NCBI GenBank assembly: GCA_032718475.1
Contig: JAUCBJ010000367.1
Span: 1 to 64,000 of the forward strand
Reading direction: 5' to 3'
Length of the DNA stretch: 64,000 nt
Origin: Nemertoderma westbladi
Lineage: Eukaryota; Xenacoelomorpha; Nemertodermatida; Nemertodermatidae
The translations under genes and the position numbers were made by a program. Below, one piece after another: positions 16,123 to 31,284 of the stretch. How positions within the stretch are numbered: the first letter of the stretch is position 1; each line of letters opens with the position of its first letter. The notes below the pieces were generated by a model. The model made no database searches. It was not told where the DNA came from and saw only the letters and a program-made list of their open reading frames with translations.

Positions 16123-19100
16123 TTAACTAGAGATACACTCGGGAATCGGGAGATGGGAGGTAGATATTCAACTAGAGATACACTCGGGAGACGGGAGATG
16201 GGAGGTAGATATTCAACTAGAGATACACTCGGGACACGGGAGGTAGATATTCAACTAGAGATACACTCGGGAATCGGGAGATGGGAGGTAGATATTCAAC
16301 TAGAGATACACTCGGGAATCGGGAGATGGGAGATAGATATTCAACTAGAGATACACTCGGGAATCGGGAGATGGGAGGTTGATATTCAACTAGAGATACA
16401 CTCGGGAGACGGGAGGTAGATATTCAACTAGAGATACACTCGGGAATCGGGAGATGGGAGGTAGATATTCAACTAGAGATACACACGGGAATCGGGAGAT
16501 GGGAGGTTGATATTCAACTAGAGATACACTCGGGAGACGGGAGGTAGATATTCAACTAGAGATACACTCGGGAATCGGGAGATAGGAGGTAGATATTCAA
16601 CTAGAGATACACTCGGGAGATGGGAGGTAGATATTCAACTAGAGATACACTCGGGAGATGGGAGGTAGATATTCAACTCGAGATACACTCGGGAGACGGG
16701 AGGTAGATATTCAAGTAGAGATACACTCGGGAATCGGGAGATGGGAGGTAGATATTCAACTAGAAATACACTCGGGAATCAGGAGACGGGAGGTAGATAT
16801 TCAACTAGAGATACACTTGGGAATCGGGAGACGGGAGGTAGATATTCAACTAGAGATACTCTCGGGAATCAGGAGACGGGAGGTAGATATTCAACTAGAG
16901 ATACACTTGGGAATCGGGAGATGGGAGGTAGATATTCAACTAGAGATACACTCGGGAGACGGGAGGTAGATATTCAACTAGAGATACACTCGGGAATCGG
17001 GAGACGGGAGGTAGATATTCAACTAGAGATACACTCGGGAATCAGGAGACGGGAGGTAGATATTCAACTAGAGATACACTTGGGAATCGGGAGATGGGAG
17101 GTAGATATTCAACTAGAGATGCACTCGGGAGATGGGAGGTAGATATTCAACTAGAGATACACTCGGGAGACGGGAGATGGGAGGTAGATATTCAACTAGA
17201 GATACACTCGGGAGACGGGAGATACACTCGGGAATCGGGAGATGGAAGGTAGATATTCAACTAGAGATGCACTCAGGAATCGGGAGGTAGATATTCAACT
17301 AGAGATACACTCGGGAGACGGGAGATGGGAGGTAGATATTCAACTAGAGATACACTCGGGAATCGGGAGATGGGGGGTAGATATTCAACTAGAGATACAC
17401 TCGGGAATCGGGAGATGGGAGGTAGATATTCAACTAGAGATACACTCGGGAATCAGGAGACGGGAGGTAGATATTCAACTAGAGATACACTCAGGAATCG
17501 GGAGATGGGAGGTAGATATTCAACTAGACTCGGGATACACTCGGGAGACGGGAGGTAGATATTCAACTAGAGATACACTCGGGAATCGGGAGACGGGAGG
17601 TAGATATTCAACTAGAGATACACTCGGGAGATGGGAGGTAGATATTCAACTAGAGATACACTCGGGAATCGGAAGACGGGAGGTAGATATTCAACTAGAG
17701 ATACACTCGGGAGACGGGAGATGGGAGGTAGATATTCAACTAGAGATACACTCGGAATCAGGAGACGGGAGGTAGATATTCAACTAGAGATACAGTCGGG
17801 AATCGGGAGGTAGATATTCAACTAGAGATACACTCGGGAGACGGGAGATGGGAGGTAGATATTCAACTAGAGATACACTCGGGAATCGGGACACGGGAGG
17901 TAGATATTTAAACTAAAGATACACTCGGGAGACGGGAGGTAGATATTCAACTAGAGATACACTCGGGAATCGGGAGATGGGAGGTAGATATTCAACTAGA
18001 GATGCACTCGGGATACGGGAGGTAGATATTCAACTAGAGATACACTCGGGAGACGGGAGGTAGATATTCAACTAGAGGTACACTCGGGAGACGGGAGGTA
18101 GATATTCAACTAGAGATACACTCGGGAATCGGGAGACGGGAGGTAGATATTCAACTAGAGATACAGTCGGGAATCGGGAGGTAGATATTCAACTAGAGAT
18201 ACACTCGGGAATCGGGAGATGGGAGGTAGATATTCAACTAGAGATACACTCGGGAGACGGGAGATGGGAGGTAGATATTCAACTAGAGATACACTCGGGA
18301 GACGGGAGATGGGAGGTAGATATTCAACTAGAGATACACTCGGGAATCGGGAGATGGGAGGTAGATATTCAACTAGAGATACAGTCGGGAATCGGGAGGT
18401 AGATATTCAACTAGAGATACACTCGGGACACGGGAGGTAGATATTCAACTAGAGATACACTCGGGAATCGGGAGATGGGAGGTAGATATTCAACTAGAGA
18501 TACACTCGGGAATCGGGAGATGGGAGGTAGATATTCAACTAGAGATACAGTCGGGAGACGGGAGGTAGATATTCAACTAGAGATACACTCGGGAGATGGG
18601 AGGTAGATATTCAACTAGAGATACACTCGGGAATCGGGAGATGGGAGGTAGATATTCAACTAGAGATACACTCGGGAATCGGGAGATGGGAGGTAGATAT
18701 TCAACTAGAGATACACTCGGGAATCCGGAGCTGGGAGGTAGATATTCAACTAGAGATACACTCGGGAATCGGGAGATGGGAGGTAGATATTCAACTAGAG
18801 ATACACTCGGGAGACGGGAGGTAGATATTCAACTAGAGATACACTCGGGAATCGGGAGACGGGAGGTAGATATTCAACTAGAGATACACTCGGGAGACGG
18901 GAGGTAGATATTCAACTAGAGATACACTCGGGAATCGGGAGACGGGAGGTAGATATTCAACTAGAGATACACTCGGGAATCGGGAGATGGGAGGTAGATA
19001 TTCAACTAGAGATACACTCGGGAATCGGGAGATGGGAGGTAGATATTCAACTAGAGATACAGTCCGGAATCGGGAGGTAGATATTCAACTAGAGATACAG

Positions 19101-20852
19101 TCGGGAATCGGGAGGTATATATTCAACTAGAAATACACTCGGGAGATGGGAGGTATATATTCAACTAGAGATACACTCGGGAATCAGAAGACGGGGGGTA
19201 GATATTCAACTAGAGATACACTCGGGAATCGGGAGACGGGAGGTAGATATTCCACTAGAGATACACTCGGGAGATGGGAGGTATATATTCAACTAGAGAT
19301 ACACTCGGGAATCGGGAGATGGGAGGTATATATTCAACTAGAGATACACTCGGGAATCGGGACACGGGAGGTAGATATTCAACTAGAGATACACTCGGGA
19401 ATCGGGAGATGGGAGGTAGATATTCAACTAGAGATACACTCGGGAATCGGGAGATGGGAAGTAGATATTCAACAGAGATACACTCGGGAGATGGGAGGTA
19501 GATATTCAACTAGAGATACACTCGGGAATCGGGAGATGGGAGGTATATATTCAACTAGAGATACACTCGGGAATCAGAAGACGGGGTGTAGATATTCAAC
19601 TAGAGATACACTCGGGAATCGGGAGACGGGAGGTAGATATTCCACTAGAGATACACTCGGGAGATGGGAGGTATATATTCAACTAGAGATACACTCGGGA
19701 ATCGGGAGATGGGAGGTATATATTCAACTAGAGATACACTCGGGAATCGGGACACGGGAGGTAGATATTCAACTAGAGATACACTCGGGAATCGGGAGAT
19801 GGGAGGTAGATATTCAACTAGAGATACAGTCCGGAATCGGGAGGTAGATATTCAACTAGAGATACAGTCGGGAATCGGGAGGTAGATATTCAACTAGAGA
19901 TACACTCGGGAATCGGGAGGTAGATATTCAACTAGAGATACACTCCGGAATCGGGAGATGGGAGGTAGATATTCAACTAGAGATACACTCGGGAATCGTG
20001 AGATGGGAGGTAGATATTCAACTAGAGATACACTCGGGAGATGGGAGGTAGATATTCAACTAGAGATACACTCGGGAATCGGGAGATGGGAGGTATATAT
20101 TCAACTAGAGATACACTCGGGAGATGGGAGGTAGATATTCAACTAGAGATACAGTCCGGAATCGGGAGGTAGATATTCAACTAGAGATACAGTCGGGAAT
20201 CGGGAGGTAGATATTCAACTAGAGATACACTCGGGAATCGGGAGGTAGATATTCAACTAGAGATACACTCGGGAGACGGGAGGTAGATATTCAACTAGAG
20301 ATACACTCGGGAATCGGGAGATGGGAGGTAGATATTCAACTAGAGATACACTCGGGAGACGGGAGACGGGTGGTAGATATTCAACTAGAGATACACTCGG
20401 GAATCGGGAGATGGGAGGTAGATATTCAACTAGAGATACACTCGGGAGATGGGAGACGGGAGGTAGATACTCAACTAGAGATACACTCGGGAATCGGGAG
20501 ACGGGAGGTAGATATTCAACTAGAGATACACTCGGGAGATGGGAGGTGGGAGGTAGATATTCAACTAGAGATATACTCGGGAATCAGAAGACGGGAGGTA
20601 GATATTCAACTAGAGATACACTCGGGAATCGGGAGATGGGAGGTAGATATTCAACTAGAGATACACTCGGGAATCGGGAGGTAGATATTCAACTAGAGAT
20701 ACACTCGGGAATCAGAAGACGGGAGGTAGATATTCAACTAGAGATACACTCGGGAATCAGGAGACGGGAGGTAGATATTCAACTAGAGATACACTCGGGA
20801 ATCGGGAGGTAGATATTCAACTAGAGATACACTCGGGAATCAGAAGATGGGA

Positions 20853-21351
20853 TGTGGGGCGAGCCACGAAGTTGGCGGAGCCTTAGCGAATTGACACTGT
20901 TAGGGGGTGGGTCAATTTATGCAAATAGTTGTCGTCGTCGTCGTCGTTGTCGTCGTCGTCGTTGTCGTCGTCGTTACGATTTTGACATGCTAATAACTTT
21001 GTCGGATTTAAAGCTGCCAAGTTGAAAATTTGTAGGTATCAATATGAGCAAAAGTTGAGATTTTTGAGAGACTTTCAGACACCATCAGTGCAATGGTCTC
21101 CCGCTAGAGGGCCACATGTCTAAACATTAAATGCCCTCCCATTTCTTTGCTTTTAATCCGTTTAAGCTGAAACTTGGCAGATATGTATTAGACCATTAGC
21201 TGTGACTTTCAAGGGAGGCGAATCCATCTGCAGTTCTCCAGTCTGCCGCTAGAGGGCCAACGTGACTATTTGCATAAATTGACCTACCCCCTAACAGTGT
21301 CAATTCGCTAAGGCTCTGCCAACTTCGTGCTGCGCGAAGTCCCCACTTCGT
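20853..21351 (+). mobile_element. Complete 499-bp MITE inside the satellite
   Basis: The terminal repeats begin GTGGGG...CACGAAGTTGGC. The best-matching arms (ACGAAGTTGGCGGAGCCTTA, then GCGAATTGACACTG and GGTCAATTTATGCAAATAGT) occur inverted at about 20,867-20,933 and 21,265-21,333, so arms are at least 65 bp. The interior holds a GTC/GTT triplet array (20,930-20,975), a TAATAACTTTGTCGG segment and two CCGCTAGAGGGCCA motifs (about 21,102 and 21,244). TGT stands on both sides (20,853-20,855 and 21,351-21,353), compatible with a 3-bp duplication if the target unit had TGT for GGT, but this is not decisive. There is no transposase. Copies i, ii and iv elsewhere in the window belong to the same family. 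Confidence 0.85.
20930..20975. repeat. GTC/GTT triplet microsatellite within the MITE
   Basis: About fifteen triplets, mostly GTC with interspersed GTT. It occupies the place where the other family members carry other simple repeats. Confidence 0.9.
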
Positions 21352-24300
21352 GTAGATATTCAACTAGAGATACACTCGGGAATCGGGAGACGGGAGGTAG
21401 ATATTCAACTAGAGATACACTCGGGAATCGGGAGATGGGAGGTAGATATTCAACTAGAGATACACTCGGGAATCGGGAGACGGGAGGTAGATATTCAACT
21501 AGAGATACACTCGGGAATCGGGAGGTAGATATTCAACTAGAGATACACTCGGGAATCAGAAGACGGGAGGTAGATATTCAACTAGAGATACACTCGGGAA
21601 TCGGGAGACGGGAGGTAGATATTCAACTAGAGATACACTCGGGAATCAGAAGACGGGAGGTAGATATTCAACTAGCGATACACTCGGGAGACGGGAGGTA
21701 GATATTCAACTAGAGATACACTCGGGAATCGGGAGGTAGATATTCAACTAGAGATACACTCGGGAGACGGGAGATACACTCGGGAATCGGGAGATGGGAG
21801 GTAGATATTCAACTAGAGATGCACTCGGGAATCGGGAGGTAGATATTCAACTAGAGATACACTCGGGAGACGGGAGATGGGAGGTAGATATTCAACTAGA
21901 GATACACTCGGGAATCGGGAGATGGGGGGTAGATATTCAACTAGAGATACACTCGGGAATCGGGAGATGGGAGGTAGATATTCAACTAGAGATACACTCG
22001 GGAATCAGGAGACGGGAGGTAGATATTCAACTAGAGATACACTCAGGAATCGGGAGATGGGAGGTAGATATTCAACTAGACTCGGGATACACTCGGGAGA
22101 CGGGAGGTAGATATTCAACTAGAGATACACTCGGGAATCGGGAGAAGGGAGGTAGATATTCAACTAGAGATACACTCGGGAGATGGGAGGTAGATATTCA
22201 ACTAGAGATACACTCGGGAATCGGGACACGGGAGGTAGATATTCAACTAGAGATACACTCGGGAGACGGGAGATGGGAGGTAGATATTCAACTAGAGATA
22301 CACTCGGAATCAGGAGACGGGAGGTAGATATTCAACTAGAGATACAGTCGGGAATCGGGAGGTAGATATTCAACTAGAGATACACTCGGGAGACGGGAGA
22401 TGGGAGGTAGATATTCAACTAGAGATACACTCGGGAATCGGGACACGGGAGGTAGATATTCAACTAAAGATACACTCGGGAGACGGGAGGTAGATATTCA
22501 ACTAGAGATACACTCGGGAATCGGGAGATGGGAGGTAGATATTCAACTAGAGATGCACTCGGGATACGGGAGGTAGATATTCAACTAGAGATACACTCGG
22601 GAGACGGGAGGTAGATATTCAACTAGAGGTACACTCGGGAGACGGGAGGTAGATATTCAACTAGAGATACACTCGGGAATCGGGAGACGGGAGGTAGATA
22701 TTCAACTAGAGATACAGTCGGGAATCGGGAGGTAGATATTCAACTAGAGATACACTCGGGAATCGGGAGATGGGAGGTAGATATTCAACTAGAGATACAC
22801 TCGGGAGACGGGAGATGGGAGGTAGATATTCAACTAGAGATACACTCGGGAGACGGGAGATGGGAGGTAGATATTCAACTAGAGATACACTCGGGACACG
22901 GGAGGTAGATATTCAACTAGAGATACACTCGGGAATCGGGAGATGGGAGGTAGATATTCAACTAGAGATACACTCGGGAGATGGGAGGTAGATATTCAAC
23001 TAGAGATACAGTCGGGAGACGGGAGGTAGATATTCAACTAGAGATACACTCGGGAGATGGGAGGTAGATATTCAACTAGAGATACACTCGGGAATCGGGA
23101 GATGGGAGGTAGATATTCAACTAGAGATACACTCGGGAATCGGGAGATGGGAGGTAGATATTCAACTAGAGATACACTCGGGAGACGGGAGGTAGATATT
23201 CAACTAGAGATACACTCGGGAGACGGGAGGTAGATATTCAACTAGAGATACACTCGGGAGACGGGAGGTAGATATTCAACTAGAGATACACTCGGGAATC
23301 GGGAGACGGGAGGTAGATATTCAACTAGAGATACACTCGGGAATCGGGAGATTGGAGGTAGATATTCAACTAGAGATACACTCGGGAATCGGGAGATGGG
23401 AGGTAGATATTCAACTAGAGATACAGTCCGGAATCGGGAGGTAGATATTCAACTAGAGATACAGTCGGGAATCGGGAGGTATATATTCAACTAGAGATAC
23501 ACTCGGGAGATGGGAGGTATATATTCAACTAGAGATACACTCGGGAATCAGAAGACGGGGGGTAGATATTCAACTAGAGATACACTCGGGAATCGGGAGA
23601 TGGGAGGTATATATTCAACTAGAGATACACTCGGGAGATGGGAGGTATATATTCAACTAGAGATACACTCGGGAATCAGAAGACGGGGGGTAGATATTCA
23701 ACTAGAGATACACTCGGGAATCGGGAGACGGGAGGTAGATATTCCACTAGAGATACACTCGGGAGATGGGAGGTATATATTCAACTAGAGATACACTCGG
23801 GAATCGGGAGATGGGAGGTATATATTCAACTAGAGATACACTCGGGAATCGGGACACGGGAGGTAGATAATCAACTAGAGATACACTCGGGAATCGGGAG
23901 ATGGGAGGTAGATATTCAACTAGAGATACACTCGGGAATCGGGAGATGGGAGGTAGATATTCAACTAGAGATACACTCGGGAGATGGGAGGTAGATATTC
24001 AACTAGAGATACAGTCCGGAATCGGGAGGTAGATATTCAACTAGAGATACAGTCGGGAATCGGGAGGTAGATATTCAACTAGAGATACACTCGGGAATCG
24101 GGAGGTAGATATTCAACTAGAGATACACTCGGGAATCGGGAGATGGGAGGTAGATATTCAACTAGAGATACACTCGGGAATCGTGAGATGGGAGGTAGAT
24201 ATTCAACTAGAGATACACTCGGGAGACGGGAGGTCGATATTCAACTAGAGATACAGTCCGGAATCGGGAGGTAGATATTCAACTAGAGATACACTCGGGA

Positions 24301-24581
24301 GATGGGAGGTCGATATTCAACTAGAGATACAGTCCGGAATCGGGAGGTAGATATTCAACTAGAGATACACTCGGGAGATGGGAGGTCGATATTCAACTAG
24401 AGATACAGTCCGGAATCGGGAGGTAGATATTCAACTAGAGATACAGTCGGGAATCGGGAGGTAGATATTCAACTAGAGATACACTCGGGAATCGGGAGGT
24501 AGATATTCAACTAGAGATACACTCGGGAATCGGGAGACGGGAGGTAGATATTCAACTAGAGATACACTCGGGAATCGGGAG

Positions 24582-27500
24582 ATGGGAGGTAGATATTCAA
24601 CTAGAGATACACTCGGGAGACGGGAGACTGGTGGTATATATTCAACTAGAGATACACTCGGGAATCGGGAGATGGGAGGTAGATATTCAACTAGAGATAC
24701 ACTCGGGAGATGGGAGACGGGAGGTAGATATTCAACTAGAGATACACTCGGGAATCGGGAGACGGGAGGTAGATATTCAACTAGAGATACACTCGGGAGA
24801 TGGGAGGTGGGAGGTAGATATTCAACTAGAGATACACTCGGGAATCAGAAGACGGGAGGTAGATATTCAACTAGAGATACACTCGGGAATCGGGAGATGG
24901 GAGGTAGATATTCAACTAGAGATACACTCGGGAATCGGGAGGTAGATATTCAACTAGAGATACACTCGGGAATCAGAAGACGGGAGGTAGATATTCAACT
25001 AGAGATACACTCGGGAATCAGGAGACGGGAGGTAGATATTCAACTAGAGATACACTCGGGAATCGGGAGGTAGATATTCAACTAGAGATACACTCGGGAA
25101 TCAGAAGATGGGAGGTAGATATTCAACTAGAGATACACTCGGGAATCGGGAGACGGGAGGTAGATATTCAACTAGAGATACACTCGGGAATCGGGAGATG
25201 GGAGGTAGATATTCAACTAGAGATACACTCGGGAATCGGGAGACGGGAGGTAGATATTCAACTAGAGATACACTCGGGAATCGGGAGGTAGATATTCAAC
25301 TAGAGATACACTCGGGAATCAGAAGACGGGAGGTAGATATTCAACTAGAGATACACTCGGGAATCGGGAGACGGGAGGTAGATATTCAACTAGAGATACA
25401 CTCGGGAATCAGAAGACGGGAGGTAGATATTCAACTAGCGATACACTCGGGAATCGGGAGACGGGAGGTAGATATTCAACTAGAGATACACTCGGGAATC
25501 GGGAGGTAGATATTCAACTAGAGATACACTCGGGAATCAGAAGACGGGAGGTAGATATTCAACTAGAGATACACTCGGGAATCGGGAGATGGGAGGTAGA
25601 TATTCAACTAGAGATACACTCGGGAATCGGGAGGTAGATATTCAACTAGCGATACACTCGGGAATCGGGAGATGGGAGGTATATATTCAACTAGAGATAC
25701 ACTCGGGAATTGGGAGATGGGAGGTAGATATTCAACTAGAGATACACTCGGGAATCGAGAGATGGGAGGTAGATATTCAACTAGAGATACACTCGGGAGA
25801 TGGGAGGTAGATATTCAACTAGCGATACACTCGGGAATCGGGAGATGGGAGGTATATATTCAACTAGAGATACACTCGGGAATCAGAAGACGGGAGGTAG
25901 ATATTCAACTAGAGATACACTCGGGAATCGGGAGATGGGAGGTAGATATTCAACTAGAGATACACTCGGGAATCGGGAGATGGGAGGTAGATATTCAACT
26001 AGAGATACACTCGGGAATCGGGAGACGGGAGGTAGATATTCAACTATAGATACACTCGGGAGATGGGAGGTAGATATTCAACTAGAGATACACTCGGGAA
26101 TCGGGAGATGGGAGGTATATATTCAACTAGAGATACACTCGGGAATCAGAAGACGGGAGGTAGATATTCAACTAGAGATACACTCGGGAATCGGGAGATG
26201 GGAGGTATATATTCAACTAGAGATACACTCGGGAGACGGGAGACTGGTGGTATATATTCAACTAGAGATACACTCGGGAATCGGGAGATGGGAGGTAGAT
26301 ATTCAACTAGAGATACACTCGGGAGATGGGAGACGGGAGGTAGATATTCAACTAGAGATACACTCGGGAATCGGGAGACGGGAGGTAGATATTCAACTAG
26401 AGATACACTCGGGAGATGGGAGGTGGGAGGTAGATATTCAACTAGAGATACACTCGGGAATCAGAAGACGGGAGGTAGATATTCAACTAGAGATACACTC
26501 GGGAATCGGGAGATGGGAGGTAGATATTCAACTAGAGATACACTCGGGAATCGGGAGGTAGATATTCAACTAGAGATACACTCGGGAATCAGAAGACGGG
26601 AGGTAGATATTCAACTAGAGATACACTCGGGAATCAGGAGACGGGAGGTAGATATTCAACTAGAGATACACTCGGGAATCGGGAGGTAGATATTCAACTA
26701 GAGATACACTCGGGAATCAGAAGATGGGAGGTAGATATTCAACTAGAGATACACTCGGGAATCGGGAGACGGGAGGTAGATATTCAACTAGAGATACACT
26801 CGGGAATCGGGAGATGGGAGGTAGATATTCAACTAGAGATACACTCGGGAATCGGGAGACGGGAGGTAGATATTCAACTAGAGATACACTCGGGAATCGG
26901 GAGGTAGATATTCAACTAGAGATACACTCGGGAATCAGAAGACGGGAGGTAGATATTCAACTAGAGATACACTCGGGAATCGGGAGACGGGAGGTAGATA
27001 TTCAACTAGAGATACACTCGGGAATCAGAAGACGGGAGGTAGATATTCAACTAGCGATACACTCGGGAATCGGGAGACGGGAGGTAGATATTCAACTAGA
27101 GATACACTCGGGAATCGGGAGGTAGATATTCAACTAGAGATACACTCGGGAATCAGAAGACGGGAGGTAGATATTCAACTAGAGATACACTCGGGAATCG
27201 GGAGATGGGAGGTAGATATTCAACTAGAGATACACTCGGGAATCGGGAGGTAGATATTCAACTAGCGATACACTCGGGAATCGGGAGATGGGAGGTATAT
27301 ATTCAACTAGAGATACACTCGGGAATTGGGAGATGGGAGGTAGATATTCAACTAGAGATACACTCGGGAATCGAGAGATGGGAGGTAGATATTCAACTAG
27401 AGATACACTCGGGAGATGGGAGGTAGATATTCAACTAGCGATACACTCGGGAATCGGGAGATGGGAGGTATATATTCAACTAGAGATACACTCGGGAATC

Positions 27501-29146
27501 AGAAGACGGGAGGTAGATATTCAACTAGAGATACACTCGGGAATCGGGAGATGGGAGGTAGATATTCAACTAGAGATACACTCGGGAATCGGGAGATGGG
27601 AGGTAGATATTCAACTAGAGATACACTCGGGAATCGGGAGACGGGAGGTAGATATTCAACTATAGATACACTCGGGAGATGGGAGGTAGATATTCAACTA
27701 GAGATACACTCGGGAGACGGGAGACTGGTGGTATATATTCAACTAGAGATACACTCGGGAATCGGGAGATGGGAGGTAGATATTCAACTAGAGATACACT
27801 CGGGAGATGGGAGACGGGAGGTAGATATTCAACTAGAGATACACTCGGGAATCGGGAGACGGGAGGTAGATATTCAACTAGAGATACACTCGGGAGATGG
27901 GAGGTGGGAGGTAGATATTCAACTAGAGATACACTCGGGAATCAGAAGACGGGAGGTAGATATTCAACTAGAGATACACTCGGGAATCGGGAGATGGGAG
28001 GTAGATATTCAACTAGAGATACACTCGGGAATCGGGAGGTAGATATTCAACTAGAGATACACTCGGGAATCAGAAGACGGGAGGTAGATATTCAACTAGA
28101 GATACACTCGGGAATCAGGAGACGGGAGGTAGATATTCAACTAGAGATACACTCGGGAATCGGGAGGTAGATATTCAACTAGAGATACACTCGGGAATCA
28201 GAAGATGGGAGGTAGATATTCAACTAGAGATACACTCGGGAATCGGGAGACGGGAGGTAGATATTCAACTAGAGATACACTCGGGAATCGGGAGATGGGA
28301 GGTAGATATTCAACTAGAGATACACTCGGGAATCGGGAGACGGGAGGTAGATATTCAACTAGAGATACACTCGGGAATCGGGAGGTAGATATTCAACTAG
28401 AGATACACTCGGGAATCAGAAGACGGGAGGTAGATATTCAACTAGAGATACACTCGGGAATCGGGAGACGGGAGGTAGATATTCAACTAGAGATACACTC
28501 GGGAATCAGAAGACGGGAGGTAGATATTCAACTAGCGATACACTCGGGAATCGGGAGACGGGAGGTAGATATTCAACTAGAGATACACTCGGGAATCGGG
28601 AGGTAGATATTCAACTAGAGATACACTCGGGAATCAGAAGACGGGAGGTAGATATTCAACTAGAGATACACTCGGGAATCGGGAGATGGGAGGTAGATAT
28701 TCAACTAGAGATACACTCGGGAATCGGGAGGTAGATATTCAACTAGCGATACACTCGGGAATCGGGAGATGGGAGGTATATATTCAACTAGAGATACACT
28801 CGGGAATTGGGAGATGGGAGGTAGATATTCAACTAGAGATACACTCGGGAATCGAGAGATGGGAGGTAGATATTCAACTAGAGATACACTCGGGAGATGG
28901 GAGGTAGATATTCAACTAGCGATACACTCGGGAATCGGGAGATGGGAGGTATATATTCAACTAGAGATACACTCGGGAATCAGAAGACGGGAGGTAGATA
29001 TTCAACTAGAGATACACTCGGGAATCGGGAGATGGGAGGTAGATATTCAACTAGAGATACACTCGGGAATCGGGAGATGGGAGGTAGATATTCAACTAGA
29101 GATACACTCGGGAATCGGGAGACGGGAGGTAGATATTCAACTATAG
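24582..29146 (+). repeat. Three tandem higher-order repeats of about 1.5-1.6 kb
   Basis: The same long series of unit variants starts at 24,582, 26,198 and 27,679, with periods of 1,616 and 1,481 bp (30x45 + 7x38 and 27x45 + 7x38), differing by exactly three 45-bp units. Further copies of the same block begin at 35,100 and 37,487, and its first part also at 20,321 and 31,285. Corresponding stretches translate identically over 125 codons in four of the copies, so divergence is very low. Confidence 0.85.
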
Positions 29147-31284
29147 ATACACTCGGGAGATGGGAGGTAGATATTCAACTAGAGATACACTCGGGAATCG
29201 GGAGATGGGAGGTATATATTCAACTAGAGATACACTCGGGAATCAGAAGACGGGAGGTAGATATTCAACTAGAGATACACTCGGGAATCGGGAGATGGGA
29301 GGTATATATTCAACTAGAGATACACTCGGGAATCGGGAGACGGGAGGTAGATATTCAACTAGAGATACACTCGGGAGATGGGAGGTAGATATTCAACTAG
29401 AGATACACTCGGGAATCGGGAGATGGGAGGTAGATATTCAACTAGAGATACACTCGGGAGATGGGAGGTAGATATTCAACTAGAGATACACTCGGGAATC
29501 GGGAGACGGGAGGTAGATATTCAACTAGAGATACACTCGGGAGATGGGAGGTAGATATTCAACTAGAGATACACTCGGGAATCGGGAGATGGGAGGTATA
29601 TATTCAACTAGAGATACACTCGGGAATCGGGAGATGGGAGGTAGATATTCAACTAGAGATACACTCGGGAGACGGGAGGTAGATATTTAACTAGAGATAC
29701 ACTCGGGAATCGGGAGATAGGAGGTAGATATTCAACTAGAGATACACTCGGGAATCGGGAGACGGGAGGTAGATATTCAACTAGAGATACACTCGGGAGA
29801 TGGGAGGTAGATATTCAACTAGAGATACACTCGGGAATCGGGAGATGGGAGGTAGATATTCAACTAGAGATACACTCGGGAGATGGGAGGTAGATATTCA
29901 ACTAGAGATACACTCGGGAATCGGGAGACGGGAGGTAGATATTCAACTAGAGATACACTCGGGAGATGGGAGGTAGATATTCAACTAGAGATACACTCGG
30001 GAATCGGGAGATGGGAGGTATATATTCAACTAGAGATACACTCGGGAATCGGGAGATGGGAGGTAGATATTCAACTAGAGATACACTCGGGAGACGGGAG
30101 GTAGATATTTAACTAGAGATACACTCGGGAATCGGGAGATAGGAGGTATATATTCAACTAGAGATACACTCGGGAGACGGGAGGTAGATATTTAACTAGA
30201 GATACACTCGGGAATCGGGAGATGGGAGGTAGATATTCAACTAGAGATACACTCGGGAATCGGGAGATAGGAGGTATATATTCAACTAGAGATACACTCG
30301 GGAGACGGGAGGTAGATATTCAACTAGAGATACACTCGGGAATCGGGAGATAGGAGGTATATATTCAACTAGAGATACACTCGGGAGATGGGAGGTATAT
30401 ATTCAACTAGAGATACACTCGGGAGATGGGAGGTAGATATTCAACTAGAGATACACTCGGGAATCGGGAGATAGGAGGTAGATATTCAACTAGAGATACA
30501 CTCGGGAATCGGGAGATGGGAGGTAGATATTCAACTAGAGATACACTCGGGAATCGGGAGGTAGATATTCAACTAGAGATACACTCGGGAATCGGGAGAT
30601 GGGAGGTAGATATTCAACTAGAGATACACTCGGGAATCGGGAGAGGGGAGGTAGATATACAACTAGAGATACACTTCGGGAATCGGGAGATGGGAGGTAG
30701 ATATTCAACTAGAGATACACTCGGGAATTGGGAGACGGGAGGTAGATATTCAACTAGAGATACACTCGGGAATCGGGAGGTAGATATTCAACTAGAGATA
30801 CACTCGGGAGATGGGAGGTAGATATACAACTAGAGATACACTCGGGAATCGGGAGATGGGAGGTAGATATTCAACTAGAGATACACTCGGGAATTGGGAG
30901 ATGGGAGGTAGATATTCAACTAGAGATACACTCGGGAATCGGGAGATGGGAGGTAGATATACAACTAGAGATACACTCGGGAATCGGGAGATGGGAGGTA
31001 GATATTCAACTAGAGATACACTCGGGAATTGGGAGACGGGAGGTAGATATTCAACTAGAGATACACTCGGGAATCGGGAGATGGGAGGTAGATATTCAAC
31101 TAGAGATACAGTCCGGAATCGGGAGGTAGATATTCAACTAGAGATACAGTCGGGAATCGGGAGGTAGATATTCAACTAGAGATACACTCGGGAATCGGGA
31201 GGTAGATATTCAACTAGAGATACACTCGGGAATCGGGAGACGGGAGGTAGATATTCAACTAGAGATACACTCGGGAATCGGGAG

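Larger units (their letters stand above)
20321..26219 (+). repeat. Large duplicated block of the satellite, copy 1 (with MITE)
   Basis: The order of unit variants here repeats at 31,285-36,740. The offset is 10,964 bp left of the MITE and 10,466 bp right of it. It steps to 10,473 near 23.1 kb and 10,518 near 24.5 kb, i.e. indels of 498 (MITE), 7 (one heptamer) and 45 bp (one unit). A related block also begins at about 17,240, with an offset of about 4,552 bp. Confidence 0.85.
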
